This document shows positions 27,670 to 36,652 of a DNA stretch of 64,000 nucleotides, one piece after another. A model generated the notes under the pieces. That model worked only from the letters and a program-made list of their open reading frames with translations. It was not told where the DNA came from and searched no databases. The stretch is from Bacteroidota bacterium. GTDB taxonomy: Bacteria; Bacteroidota; Bacteroidia; J057; JADKCL01. The DNA is taken from assembly GCA_016718825.1 (NCBI GenBank), contig JADKCL010000065.1, positions 186,001-250,000 on the forward strand, read 5' to 3'. The translations under genes and the position numbers were made by a program. Within the stretch, counting starts at the first letter, position 1; the number at the start of each line of letters is the position of its first letter.

Positions 27670-28188
27670 ATGAACGCTAAAACAATTGCTTTTCTACTTC
27701 TGACCATCAGCTTCTTCGCCACAGGCTGCAAACCCAAAGAGGTTTCGAGTCAGCCGACCAATGGCTCCACTGATGTCGTTACCAAACCACAGCCTGAGGT
27801 CAATCCTGCCGATAAACCCGTGGACAAACCTGCCGACCAATCTCCTGCCTGCGCCATCATCAACCAGGTCCGGTGAAATACACGGATATGCTGTTTGGCT
27901 TGGAATCGAAAAATAGAAGGCGACTGCATCAACCTGAACTACGAATACACCGGCGGATGCAAAGACCACGCGATCGACTTGTATTGGACGGGCAACTGGG
28001 CCGAAACCGTTCCGCCTGTCACCAAAATCTACATTTCACACAATGCTTTCGGCGACGAATGCAAAATGATGGTTTCCGCAAAAAAGGCATTCGACTTGAA
28101 GCCGCTGCGGTATCAAGGCCTGAACGAAGTCAAGATCGATTTGATCGCACAAGGTGCCAAACCGATGTCGGTGATTTATAAGTATTGA
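27670..28188 (+). pseudogene. Lipoprotein gene with in-frame TGA, probably two compensating frameshifts
   Basis: The first part encodes MNAKTIAFLLLTISFFATGC (lipoprotein signal) and a Pro/Lys-rich linker, then stops at a TGA at 27874. The same frame resumes with KIEGDCINLNYEYTGGCKDH and ends at 28188. Between them the neighbouring frame reads VKYTDMLFGLES, which links the halves better than the in-frame codons, so two opposite one-base shifts (near 27870 and 27910) are more likely than a simple nonsense mutation. Total length 519 bp is divisible by three. The intact product would be a ~172-residue periplasmic lipoprotein of unknown function. Confidence 0.55.
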
Positions 28189-28417
28189 CTATCTCCGAAT
28201 GTGCTGTGTCAGAGCATTCATTCGCCAGGAGCGCTAGACAATTTGTTGGCCGATTTTTCATTTGAAGCGTTGATTCATTGCTGCTTTGTCGGATTTTCCG
28301 CCGCATTTTGTCGCGATTGTACATCTTGAACTTTGATGGGCCTGTTAATTTTGTGGTGCGTCCGGTGTACATTGTACCGTGTAGTACCGCCAAAATTATC
28401 TTCTCTATCCAACTTTC

Positions 28418-28864
28418 ATGAAAAAGCTAGATTACTGTATCGATATCCACGCTCCAAAGGAAAAAGTCTGGAATTTTCTGTGGGATGACGTGACCTACCG
28501 CGCTTGGACAAAGGTATTTCACGAAGGCTCCTACGCCGTGAGCGATTGGAACGAAGGAAGCCCAATCCATTTTCTCACGCCGGACGGAAGGGGAATGTAC
28601 AGCACGATTGGCAAACTGATTCCCAACACGTTCATGTCGTTTGTGCATCATGGCGAGCTGATTGATTTTAAGGAGGTTCCGCCAAATGAAAAGACGGAAA
28701 GCTGGGCAGGTGGCACCGAAAACTATACGCTTGCCGAATCCAATGGCATCACGACGCTCACCGTCAGCCACGATACAGTGCCGGAATTTGAAGCTTATTT
28801 ACAAGCCAAATTTCCACTTGCAATGGCGGAAATCAAGCGACTTTGTGAGTCTGCAGTAGGTTAA
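28418..28864 (+). CDS. SRPBCC/AHSA1-like domain protein
   Basis: A 148-residue START/SRPBCC-fold protein with a hydrophobic ligand pocket. The typical opening ..IDIHAPKEKVWNFLWDDVTYRAWTKVF, mid strands (GSPIHFLTPDGRGMYSTIGK) and C-terminal helix (FEAYLQAKFPLAMAEIKRL) match AHSA1-like members. No signal peptide. Its stop overlaps the stop of the convergent pfkA by four bases (TTAA). Ligand unknown. Confidence 0.85.
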   Translation: MKKLDYCIDIHAPKEKVWNFLWDDVTYRAWTKVFHEGSYAVSDWNEGSPIHFLTPDGRGMYSTIGKLIPNTFMSFVHHGELIDFKEVPPNEKTESWAGGTENYTLAESNGITTLTVSHDTVPEFEAYLQAKFPLAMAEIKRLCESAVG

Positions 28865-29840
28865 ATCGACAACACCTTCACCAATTCCAACAGGTTGGGA
28901 TTCATGGCATTGTGTTGCTTGATCGCCTGTTCGAAGGGGGTTTCGCTGATTTCGCCCTTCATTTTGCCATACATGATGTTGAATTTTCCGGCGAGCAGGC
29001 CTTTCACGGCGGCATGGCCGAGTTCGCTTGCTTGCACGCGGTCCATGCACGTGGGCGTACCTCCGCGCTGAATGTGCCCGAGCACGGTCACGCGCGTATC
29101 GAAATGGCTCAAACGCGCCTTCACTTTGTCGGCAATCGCAAAGGCGCCACCAGCTTCGTCGCCTCGGATACCACGATGATGCTGCTCGTTTTCTTGCGGT
29201 TCCAGCCCGTCTCCAACAATTGGATCAATTCTTCGACATCCGTTTTGGTCTCGGGAATGAGCACTGCCTCTGCGCCGCCTGCGATTCCTGCATTCAACGC
29301 GATAAATCCGGCATCACGGCCCATGACTTCCACAAAAAACAGGCGGTTGTGCGAAGCTGCCGTGTCGCGAATCTTGTCGATGGCATTCACCGCGGTGTTG
29401 AGCGCGGTGTCATAGCCAATTGTATAGTCGGTGCCAAAAAGGTCATTGTCAATGGTTCCGGGCGTAGCGACGAATGGGATTCCATGCTCTTCGTAGAAAA
29501 TCCTTGCGCCAGTTGTCGTTCCGTCACCGCCAATCGCCACGACGCCATCGATCCCGAATTTCCGGAGGTTTTCGGCTGCTTTGACACGACCTTCGACGGT
29601 GCGGAAGCGGGCGCTGCGCGCTGTTTTCAAAATCGTTCCGCCACGGTGAATGATGTCGCTGACCGAACCCGAATTCATTTCCACAAATTCGCCGTCGATC
29701 ATGCCTTCATAACCCCGCATGATCCCGACGACGCGCAGCCCTTCAAAAATCGCAGTGCGCACCACCGCACGGATACAGGCATTCATCCCCGGCGAGTCAC
29801 CACCCGAACTGAACACGCCGATCGTTTTTATTTTCGTCAT
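28861..29840 (-). pseudogene. pfkA: 6-phosphofructokinase gene with a one-base frameshift
   Basis: ATP-dependent 6-phosphofructokinase of glycolysis. Motifs present in the first 225 residues: SSGGDSPGMNACIRA (ATP site), AIGGDGTTTGA, TPGTIDNDLFGTDYTIGYDT (substrate/catalytic Asp) and MGRDAGFIAL. The frame breaks near 29161 after IIVVSE. Adding one G to make GAGGGCGAC restores ..SEGDEAGGAFAIADKVKARL.. and continues to the natural end with VLGHIQRGGTP. The restored length is 326 residues, exactly the family norm. Either a sequencing error in a G-run or a recent inactivating mutation; an error is more likely for a central enzyme. Tail-to-tail overlap with the SRPBCC gene. Confidence 0.85.
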
Positions 29841-30022
29841 GTGCCAAATATAAGGAGGATTGGAGATTTGTAAACGATCAACCTTTGCTTCACGAACGGG
29901 AAACTAATTCCGAAAGACCATGCTGAGTTTCCAAGCATGTTGAATGTGGCACCTCAAAGCCGCTGCATGGCTTGCAGAATTCAAAGAAAAAATTATTGAG
30001 AGGGTTCATGATGGCTTCCGAC

Positions 30023-31174
30023 CTACCATTCCTTCACAAACCGAGTATGCGTTTTCTCAGGTTCCGCGACGAAAAACTCCAACCGCTCCTTGCCATTTTC
30101 ATCAAAAATCAACCTTCCAAATCCGATTCCAGCATCCGTATACAGCGCTTTTTGCCGTGACCGACATAGTTGCTTTTGCAGCCTGAACCGCTCACGATAT
30201 AATGCCGGCCATCAATGGAAGGTATTGAAGGTTGTGGTCGTGACCGGTGACATAAATCAGCTCTGGGTATTGTGCAAAAACTGCCTCAAGTTCCGTTTTG
30301 AGGGCTTTGTAGCGTTTGTTGGGGATGTCTTGGATGTTGCCGACATACTTGCGGTACCAAATGGCGACCGAACCCAAAACCGGCATCGGAATCCAGAGGT
30401 TTTTCTTGAACATCAACAGGGGAAACAGATGGAATTTCGGATGGTAATGGCCTCCGTGTGCCCCATAGCTGTGAAACGGATGGTGGGCGGCGACGATGAT
30501 TTGTTTGTCCTTGTTGCGTTCAAGGCAGCTTTGAAGGCCGCGATAAATTCGGCATCGGTATCGGTGGCACAACCTTCGGCTTTCCCGGGTTTCTCGTGGG
30601 CGTGCAACCACCATTGGGAATCGTAGGCCAACAGCGTAATGCGTTCATTCAGGGGCAATTCGAATGGACCCGGACAGCCGTCGTCGGGAAGGTAGGTATT
30701 GCCCTGATTCAGGTGCTTTTCCACGAATTGTTCTTCGCGCAAGCGTGCCGCATAACCCTCGGGCTTGCCTTGCGCCCAGTCGTGGTTGCCGGGGATCACG
30801 ATGGTTTTTCCCTGAAAACCGTTCGCAGGTTCCAACTGTGTGGTCATCCGGCGCTCCATTTCCTTGCGGTCGGGGGCTGAATCAGCGGGAAGGCCATATT
30901 CGTAGATATTGTCGCCCAAATAAATCACTGCACTGTTGGGACCCGCTTCCGAAAGTTGTTTTTTCAATTCGGCGAAGGCAGGCGAAGGTTTGTCGGCAGC
31001 GGATTTTCCGCAATCGCCGATCATGAACAAGGTGAAGGTGCCGGGCGCAGTCGGGAGGGGAGGGGTAGCCGTTTCCAGCAGCTGTTGGTTATAGCTTTGG
31101 TTGTACCAAGGGCGTGGCGTGGTGCAGCCTGCGAGATGCAACCAACAGGCAAGTATTACATAAATCCCTTTCAT
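30023..31174 (-). pseudogene. Metallophosphoesterase lipoprotein gene with three frameshifts
   Basis: Calcineurin-like phosphoesterase, probably an acid-phosphatase-type surface lipoprotein: MKGIYVILACWLHLAGC is a lipoprotein signal; FMIGDCGK, YLGDNIYEYG, IPGNHDW, VAAHHPFHSYGAHGGH and VTGHDHNLQ are the five metal-binding blocks. The frame is broken near 30520, 30215 and 30151, in each case repaired by adding one base (the last in a five-A run that should be six). After repair the length is 1155 bp, 384 codons plus stop, ending ..FGRLIFDENGKERLEFF..KEW. All three changes are deletions, which points to sequencing error. A partial copy of its 5' end is at 39791-39988. Confidence 0.8.
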
Positions 31175-31240
31175 TTTGCGAATCTAGGTAAGATAAATTG
31201 AATGTAAATCAATCTCGCGCGACCGTCGATTACTCCTGCA

Positions 31241-31698
31241 ATGAGCCTGGAAGAGATCGTTTCGACCCTCAAGGCAGATATCATGGGGAGCAAAAAGCCT
31301 GTGCTGATCCAAAACGCAAAGATTTTGAGCAAGCGCAAGGACTTGATCCGCTTTCTTGCGGATACGAGCGCCTTGTGATTTCTGTTCCTGGAATTATCAC
31401 TTCGGTTCAGAGCCACATTCTGAAAACTGATTCAGTGATTGTTGACGCCTTGCTCGGTCAAGGAGAGGCATTGGATTGCTACAATATGCGATTGCAAGAG
31501 GAGGCGTCCCGTGCTGCCGAACTGCGCAACAGCCGTTATGAGGCCGAAACGAGTCAGGAAGCCGCCAAGATCACAGCTGCACTTGCAACGATTGCCGCGA
31601 TCACGGACCCTGTTTTGCAAGCCGACGCCCACAAAAAGATGTTTGGTTCCTGCTGCTCCATGGATGAGTTGAACTTGATCCTGAATCCAGCACCTTGA
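31241..31698 (+). pseudogene. Internally deleted copy of the 676-residue companion protein
   Basis: Residues MSLEEIVSTLKADIMG.. through KRKDLIRFLADTSAL match an N-terminal segment of the 40455-42483 product (SLEQIITTLKSDIMG..). They are joined directly to its C-terminal part (VISVPGIITSVQSHILK ... SCCSMDELNLILNPAP). A one-base loss at about 31375 (TTGTG for TTGGTG) breaks the frame; with it restored the product is 152 residues. Roughly 500 residues of the full protein are missing. It sits directly upstream of a truncated effector module, in the same order as at the 42-kb locus. Confidence 0.7.
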
Positions 31699-31725
31699 TT
31701 TACGCCCAATATTTTTATATCTTTA
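31695..31725 (+). promoter_or_regulatory. Module promoter, copy 1
   Basis: TTG (31695-31697, overlapping the TGA of the upstream gene), 20 bases, TATCTTTA (31718-31725), then six bases to the ATG at 31732. Same layout at 42480 and 45498. Confidence 0.7.
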
Positions 31726-31731
31726 GACAGC

Positions 31732-31969
31732 ATGGGACTCTTCGACGGAATCAATAATCCTTGGGCACCTGGAGGTCAAATGGCCTCTAGGTTGCCTTGG
31801 CACAAGGGGCCACAGCTATGGTTGGGGCCATGGCAATGAATTTTTCCACCCTAAGACCAAGGAGCAAATCCAGAAAGAGGCCATGTTGCAGCTAGCGATT
31901 TTGGCAGCGGTTTTGGTTGCACCTGCAATTGTAGATGCGGGAGGAGGTGCGGGTGCGAGTGCTAAGAAG
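31732..31969 (+). pseudogene. Truncated effector N-terminal module, copy 1
   Basis: Encodes MGLFDGINNPWAPGGQMASR, then loses frame at the ..LPW.. site through small deletions near 31800. The neighbouring frame continues the module (MLQLAILAAVLVAPAIV and the Gly-rich start) until about 31965, where it runs into the next gene. No variable C-terminal domain remains. This is a module remnant fused onto an orphan partner gene. Confidence 0.75.
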
Positions 31970-32392
31970 GTGGCGAAAAAATCCACTCTAAGGAAATTCT
32001 GCTCGTTCATAGTCATGATTTTGATGTGGCAAATGACATTCTCTCAGTGGTCGTTCAATGATTTCCGTTGCATTTCAAATCGTACGATCGAATTCGAAAT
32101 CGTACGAACCAGTCTTCAGTTGCAACAGAACAACACGGTAACACCTTCAAAATATCGATACGTGGTAAGATCAAATGATTGTATCGATTCTTTGGATCAG
32201 ACCAGAATTAAATTCATGGTCGACAATTTTCAGAATTTGGAGTATGATTGGGGATTCAACATTACCTTGTATTCCTACTTTGGACGCGATGCCTATCTAA
32301 TTATGAATTCCACCCCAAATGAATGGCGCGTTTTAGGCAAAGCTGATGATTGGGCATATTGGAAAAAGGAAATCACGAAGAGAATTGATTAA
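31970..32392 (+). CDS. Exported putative immunity protein, family A member 1
   Basis: From the GTG at 31970 the product starts VAKKSTLRKFCSFIVMILMW, a signal peptide with cleavage near FSQ; the frame upstream belongs to the truncated module. The mature ~115 residues end with NITLYSYFGRDAYLIMNSTP and EWRVLGKADDWAYWKKEI, the signature shared with the proteins at 32638, 34878 and 50679. Its cognate effector gene is reduced to a fragment, making it an orphan partner. The immunity role is inferred from position and export signal. Confidence 0.6.
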   Translation: MAKKSTLRKFCSFIVMILMWQMTFSQWSFNDFRCISNRTIEFEIVRTSLQLQQNNTVTPSKYRYVVRSNDCIDSLDQTRIKFMVDNFQNLEYDWGFNITLYSYFGRDAYLIMNSTPNEWRVLGKADDWAYWKKEITKRID

Positions 32393-32451
32393 TTCAATCT
32401 CAGTTATATCAGCGCTTTCACCGCGGCAACTACATTTAATACGATTTGTTT

Positions 32452-32583
32452 ATGGCACTCTTCGACGGAATCAATCATGCTTGGGTACCCGGAGGTCAAA
32501 TGGCCACCAGGCTGCCATGGGCGCAGGCAGGCCGAAGCTATGGCTGGGGGCACGGAAATGAATTTTTTCACCCCAAAACCTAA
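32452..32583 (+). pseudogene. Truncated effector N-terminal module, copy 2
   Basis: Only the first 43 residues of the module (MALFDGINHAWVPGGQMATR ... GWGHGNEFFHPKT) remain before a stop where other copies continue KEQIQ. Divergent at several positions, so it is an older copy. It directly precedes the exported protein at 32638. Confidence 0.75.
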
Positions 32584-32637
32584 GATTGCAGAGCAGAAGC
32601 GCAGAGATTATTTGAAAGAAGAATAAATATGGAACCT

Positions 32638-33099
32638 ATGTCGAAACACAGAGTCTCTTCATTTGCGCATCCATTGAGTTGCGTTCTTGCAATCGTCTTG
32701 ATAAATGTGCTGTTGTTGTTTAGTAACGTTCTGGGGCAAAATCATCCTTGGATGCATATTGATTCGTTGAAGGTATCCTTTTGGTCGCGTGTTTGGAAGA
32801 TTGAAGAAAAGGACGTAAACGGAAATTGGCAAATGGAGCCTACTAGGTACATTGTGAAGATTGAATTTCCGGATGTTTACAAAAGTGAAGTTAATACATG
32901 GAGTAGGCAGGAGTGGCTGAGGAATCTGCGGACTGAAACAAGCGATTTTTCGACCAATCTGATTCTTTATTGGATAACCCAAAAGGATGCAACTCTTTTG
33001 AAAGAACGTATGCCATTAGGTTGGCGAAAACACGGAAAAGCACAAGACATTCGATATTGGAAACGGTACTTAAAACGGAACAGGCCACAAATCCACTAG
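32638..33099 (+). CDS. Exported putative immunity protein, family A member 2
   Basis: Signal peptide SCVLAIVLINVLLLFSNVLG precedes the mature part QNHPWMHIDSLKV.. The C-terminal signature STNLILYWITQKDATLLKER followed by GWRKHGKAQDIRYWKRYL matches members 1, 3 and 4. An ATG three codons upstream (32629) is an alternative start. Function inferred as protection against a co-encoded effector; here the effector gene is only a 43-codon remnant. Confidence 0.65.
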   Translation: MSKHRVSSFAHPLSCVLAIVLINVLLLFSNVLGQNHPWMHIDSLKVSFWSRVWKIEEKDVNGNWQMEPTRYIVKIEFPDVYKSEVNTWSRQEWLRNLRTETSDFSTNLILYWITQKDATLLKERMPLGWRKHGKAQDIRYWKRYLKRNRPQIH

Positions 33100-33139
33100 A
33101 AAAGAATCACTCCTGAATGGCGGTGCAATACTTCGCCGA

Positions 33140-33382
33140 GGCGAGGCTTTGGATTGCTACAATATGCGATTGCAAGAAGAGGCATCACGTGCCGCAGAAC
33201 TTCGGAATACGCGCTATGAGCAAGAGACGAGCCAAGAGGCCGACAAGGTCACTGCGGCTTTGGCTGCCATCGCCGCCATCACCGATCCCGTGGCACAAGC
33301 CGACGCCTACAAAAAGATGTTTGGGACCTGCTGCTCTACTACCGAGGAGCTGAGCCTCATTCTGAACCCGGCAACCATTTGA
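33140..33382 (+). pseudogene. C-terminal fragment of the companion protein, copy 2
   Basis: Encodes EALDCYNMRLQEEASRAAEL ... ADAYKKMFGTCC .. LSLILNPATI, matching the last ~75 residues of the 40455-42483 product with several substitutions. No start region is present. Its stop codon overlaps the -33 box of the following effector gene, as at the other copies. Confidence 0.75.
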
Positions 33383-33409
33383 TTCTTTCATCCCAAAGAT
33401 CTAACTTTA
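33378..33409 (+). promoter_or_regulatory. Module promoter, copy 2
   Basis: TTTG (33378-33381, overlapping the upstream stop), 20 bases, TAACTTTA (33402-33409), six bases, ATG at 33416. Confidence 0.7.
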
Positions 33410-33415
33410 AACAAC

Positions 33416-34888
33416 ATGGGATACTTTGAGGACATCCAAAATCCATGGTCTCCAGGGGGGCAGATGTCTCCCTGGATGCCTTGGGCGCAGCCTGGCCTGA
33501 ACTATGGCTGGGGACATGGAAATGAGTTCTTCCACCCCAAGACCAAGGAGCAAATCCAGGAGGAGGCCTTGATGCAATTGGCGGTGCTGGCTGTGGTTTT
33601 GGTGGCGCCCGCGTTGGTGGGTGCTGGCGGGGGCGCAGGCGCTGGTGGAAGCCTTGGAAGTGGCGCTGGGTCAGCAGGCGGTAGCCTAGGAGCTGGCGGC
33701 GGCATCGGAGGAAGTTTAGGTGCAGGCATGGGAACATCTGCGGAGGCGGCCGGTAGCATACTCACGCAAGCGGAGGCAGTGTCTGGCTTGGTGGACTCGA
33801 CTTTGATGGCAGCGCCTATGGTGCCTGCTGCAGGTGCAGGAGCAGGAGCAGGAGCAGGTGTAGCGGGCACGAGTCTATTGGGAGGGTTGGGCGTTGCGGC
33901 AATTCTAGAACCATTTTTGCAGCCAGACTCCATGCAAATCTTGCAGCAGTCTGCGATGATGGGAGAAGCGCATCTGAATAGCACTTTGCATCAGCTGGAT
34001 TGGTCTGTACAACAGGTGGAGTTAGAACATCAACAAGGTCTGCAATCCCCGAAATGGCGACCAGCTGTTGAGCGGATCAATCCGAGGACACCTTCCATGA
34101 GGGACACATCCAAATTGCATAATGCTGTGCCGATGATTTTGGGTGTTGCAAAAGAAATTGGGAAAAGTCTAGGAATGCAACAGGCGATCAGAAAAGCTCT
34201 ACTTGAGAATCCTTGTAATCCAATAATTTCTGGAGATTTGAGTGTTCTGCTTCAGAAAATAATGAAAGAACAGATTGCGTTATTTGAGAATATTTGGAAA
34301 TCGAACAACTTATTTGAATCCAATTCATTTTCAATACAGCAGGACCCAATAAGGGAAGCCATTGAGAAAGGGTTGAAATCACCTCGATTTAGGTCACTTT
34401 GGGATGAAAATGAATTCGATTTGAATAATTATTCCGAAAAGTTTAAAATTGGCACTCAAACCAGATATTGGAGTGGAACCGATGATTATATAGAAATTCA
34501 CATTCGTGGTAATGGCTATGACATTTTAGCAATAACTCATGAACTAACAAATCGTAAATATAGTCGAGTGCTTGATGCTCTGGACGACTCTGTATCCAAA
34601 GGCGAGATTTCATTTGATGATTATTCACATGGGATAATTGGCATTGAGCTAAATGGTATTGTGAACAAGATCGTTGTTGCTTCTGAGTTGAAGATTCCAT
34701 ATGAATCTGTACAAAGATTGGTGGATTATTATGGTAATGGTTCAATTTCTGAGAATGAAGTGGTCAATTACATCAGAGAAGCGATTGAGAATGCTATTAT
34801 AAAGGATACTGGACTACCTGCTTTAGAGCATTATAAATTAATGGGCGAACGTATAAGAACTCGATTTTTGAGGGAGAATGGAAATTAA
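33416..34888 (+). CDS. Polymorphic effector 1 (shared N-terminal module, variable C-terminus)
   Basis: A 490-residue protein without Sec signal. Shared part: MGYFEDIQNPWSPGGQMSPW, then YGWGHGNEFFHPKTKEQIQ, a hydrophobic helix (LAVLAVVLVAPALVGAG), a ~50-residue Gly/Ala-rich stretch, and a helical region with PFLQPDSMQILQQSAMMG and AVPMILGVAKEIGKS, to about residue 290. The variable tail (~200 residues) has a possible degenerate metallopeptidase helix, ILAITHELTNRKYSRV, but no third ligand can be assigned, and it ends TGLPALEHYKLMGERI. The tail's last ~75 residues are duplicated at 50380-50671. Base composition drops in the variable tail (AT-richer), consistent with separate origin. The next gene overlaps its end. 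Confidence 0.7.
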   Translation: MGYFEDIQNPWSPGGQMSPWMPWAQPGLNYGWGHGNEFFHPKTKEQIQEEALMQLAVLAVVLVAPALVGAGGGAGAGGSLGSGAGSAGGSLGAGGGIGGSLGAGMGTSAEAAGSILTQAEAVSGLVDSTLMAAPMVPAAGAGAGAGAGVAGTSLLGGLGVAAILEPFLQPDSMQILQQSAMMGEAHLNSTLHQLDWSVQQVELEHQQGLQSPKWRPAVERINPRTPSMRDTSKLHNAVPMILGVAKEIGKSLGMQQAIRKALLENPCNPIISGDLSVLLQKIMKEQIALFENIWKSNNLFESNSFSIQQDPIREAIEKGLKSPRFRSLWDENEFDLNNYSEKFKIGTQTRYWSGTDDYIEIHIRGNGYDILAITHELTNRKYSRVLDALDDSVSKGEISFDDYSHGIIGIELNGIVNKIVVASELKIPYESVQRLVDYYGNGSISENEVVNYIREAIENAIIKDTGLPALEHYKLMGERIRTRFLRENGN

Positions 34889-35366
34889 AGCGTGGATGAA
34901 GATGGAGCAAAAAAAGTTCTCAATATCGAGATGCTTATTTGTTTTTTTAGCACTTTGTTGCCCCATTTCCACAATTTTTGCACAACATCCACAATGGTTA
35001 AGCCACGATTCGTTGCATATAATGATTGGTAGGACTGCTATGGATATTTTGGAAACAGACTCATCAGGAAGGTGGGTTGTTTCGCCGGGAATGACTGTGA
35101 TCGGATTCCAGCTTCGCCAAGATCAAATAACCGAATTGGATTCATGGGGTGCGAGACAATGGAAGTCACATTTAGTGAGAAAGAGAACAAGTTACATTAC
35201 CAATTGCTTACTGTATGCTTTGAATGAGAAGGATGCAACCTTGTTAAATGTGGTATCAAAAGAATCTTGGGAAAAATTAGACCGAAAAGAGGATGTTATC
35301 TTTTGGCGAGCGTTTCTGCAAGAATCAAAGTTGCCCAGTGCGAAAATATTGGCAAAACCTCAATAG
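34878..35366 (+). CDS. Exported putative immunity protein, family A member 3
   Basis: Overlaps the end of effector 1 by 11 bp, indicating coupled translation; internal ATGs at 34896 and 34902 are also possible. From 34902 the protein starts MEQKKFSISRCLFVFLALCC with signal cleavage near IFAQ. The C-terminal signature ITNCLLYALNEKDATLLNVV plus SWEKLDRKEDVIFWRAFL identifies the same family as members 1, 2 and 4. Predicted periplasmic immunity protein for effector 1 (inference from coupling, export and paralogy). Confidence 0.7.
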   Translation: MEIKAWMKMEQKKFSISRCLFVFLALCCPISTIFAQHPQWLSHDSLHIMIGRTAMDILETDSSGRWVVSPGMTVIGFQLRQDQITELDSWGARQWKSHLVRKRTSYITNCLLYALNEKDATLLNVVSKESWEKLDRKEDVIFWRAFLQESKLPSAKILAKPQ

Positions 35367-35373
35367 TCGTCCC

Positions 35374-35800
35374 TTAAAAACCAAGCCCCAATCGCCAAAA
35401 CTGGCCGGTACCGCTGGCTGAGATTGTGAAGAATTGTTGCATCAAGCGTACCAAAGTGAGACCCTCTGAGAGGTTTTTGCCCCGTTGCAGCGCTTGGATG
35501 GCCTTCTTACCGGCCATTAGTAACCACATTAGGCCGTGCAGAAGCGAAAATCGCATGGAAAGACTCCTAATCCAGAGTCTGAGGTTCCACGCCGTTGCGG
35601 CCATGAGCAGGTTGATCACGTCCCCTTGGTCCCCCTTGAGGAAGTTCCTGCCCATTCTGTAATCTTGCTTGAGATGTGATATTCTTGGTTCTATTGCCGC
35701 GCGTACTCCGAGGGCGATTCCTTTGTTTTCCTACCCCACAAAACGCTAAAATATTGCGTTTCCAGCAACTGGGGGCCATTTTCGTGGTTTTTGCAACATG
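35374..35800 (-). mobile_element. IS5-like transposase remnant
   Basis: Minus-strand translation gives ..ENKGIALGVRAAIEPRISHL, KQDYRMGRNFLKGDQGD and VINLLMAATAWNLR, the C-terminal part of an IS5-family DDE transposase (conserved tail R.G.EPRI.HLK.DYRM.RN.LKG..GD..N..LA). The N-terminal two thirds are missing and stops interrupt the frame upstream of 35723, so it is inactive. It lies between effector 1's partner and the 22-bp tandem repeat. Confidence 0.75.
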
Positions 35801-35804
35801 CAAG

Positions 35805-36244
35805 ATGTTGTGGGACCTCTACCACCAAGTTGGAGGACTTCTACGACCACGTTGAAGGACATGTGCCGCTACGTTGGAGGAATTGTACGCCTACGTTGGA
35901 GGAATTGTACGCCTACGTTGGAGGAATTGTACGCCTACGTTGGAGGACTTGTACGCTTACGTTGGAGGACTTGTACGCTTACGTTGGAGGAATTGTACGC
36001 TCACGTTGGAGGACTTGTACGCCCACGTTGGAGGACTTGTACGCTTACGTTGGAGGACTTGTACGCTTACGTTGGAGGACTTGGACGCCCACGTTGGAGG
36101 AATTGTGCGCCTACGTTGGAGGACTTGTACGCCCACGTTGGAGGAATTGTACGCTCACGTTTGAGGACTTCTACGCCCATGTTGGATGACTTTGCCGTTC
36201 ATGCTGGAGGAATTGAATTTTCATGTTGTGGACCATGGATTTTC
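35805..36244. repeat. 20-unit tandem repeat with 22-bp period
   Basis: Twenty 22-bp units in perfect register; the central consensus is ACGTTGGAGGAMTTGTACGC plus two variable bases. Outer units (35805-35870 and 36179-36244) are degenerate, the inner twelve nearly identical with a few alternating variants (AATTG/ACTTG; CCT, CTT, CCC, CTC at the join). Because 22 is not a multiple of three and no unit contains a stop, all three plus frames are open and translate to the same 22-residue cycle; that makes the overlapping open frames artefacts rather than genes. Confidence 0.9.
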
Positions 36245-36652
36245 GGGTTGTGGAACATCGGCAAGGAGGTTGATCTACAACGGCGCTTGTGTGCAACGGG
36301 TCGAATTCGGCTTTTTAGGTTTTCAGCGGGCCATTGGAGGATTTGGGACCCATTCGAAGGCAAGAATTGCATCGCACGGCTGGACTTTGAAGCAACGTGG
36401 CTGGTTGCCAAAGCTCGCGATAGGACAAATGACAAGCCGATCCACGACAATCGACCACCCTAAAAATCGCATCGAATTTTTGACACAAGCTGTCGTGTGT
36501 CCTGATAAGTTTCATACATGATGAAGGAAGTTTTTGAAATAGAACTTGGCCCTTTGGGGCGGCTTGCAGGAGCTGCCCGAAACCACCTTGGGCGGCATTG
36601 GTCAAAAGCCCTTGTCGTGAGCGTCAAGGAAAAACACCCGGCTTGGGTGAAG
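36245..36652. other. Region without recognisable gene between the tandem repeat and the intron
   Basis: About 400 bp. Short open frames on both strands lack start signals or family features. A short hairpin CACCCGGCTTGGGTG lies just before the probable intron start, which may be the insertion target context. Confidence 0.4.

Noticed and set aside
31171..31416. Minus-strand open frame at the island's left edge
   Set aside because: Antisense to the deleted companion-protein copy, which has clear similarity to the 40-kb protein.
35805..36244. CRISPR array
   Set aside because: Units are directly adjacent without spacers, the unit is only 22 bp, and no cas genes are nearby.
35798..36463. Possible 221-residue repeat protein (and two sister frames)
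   Set aside because: All three plus frames are open only because the 22-bp unit lacks stops; no ribosome site or sensible protein end.
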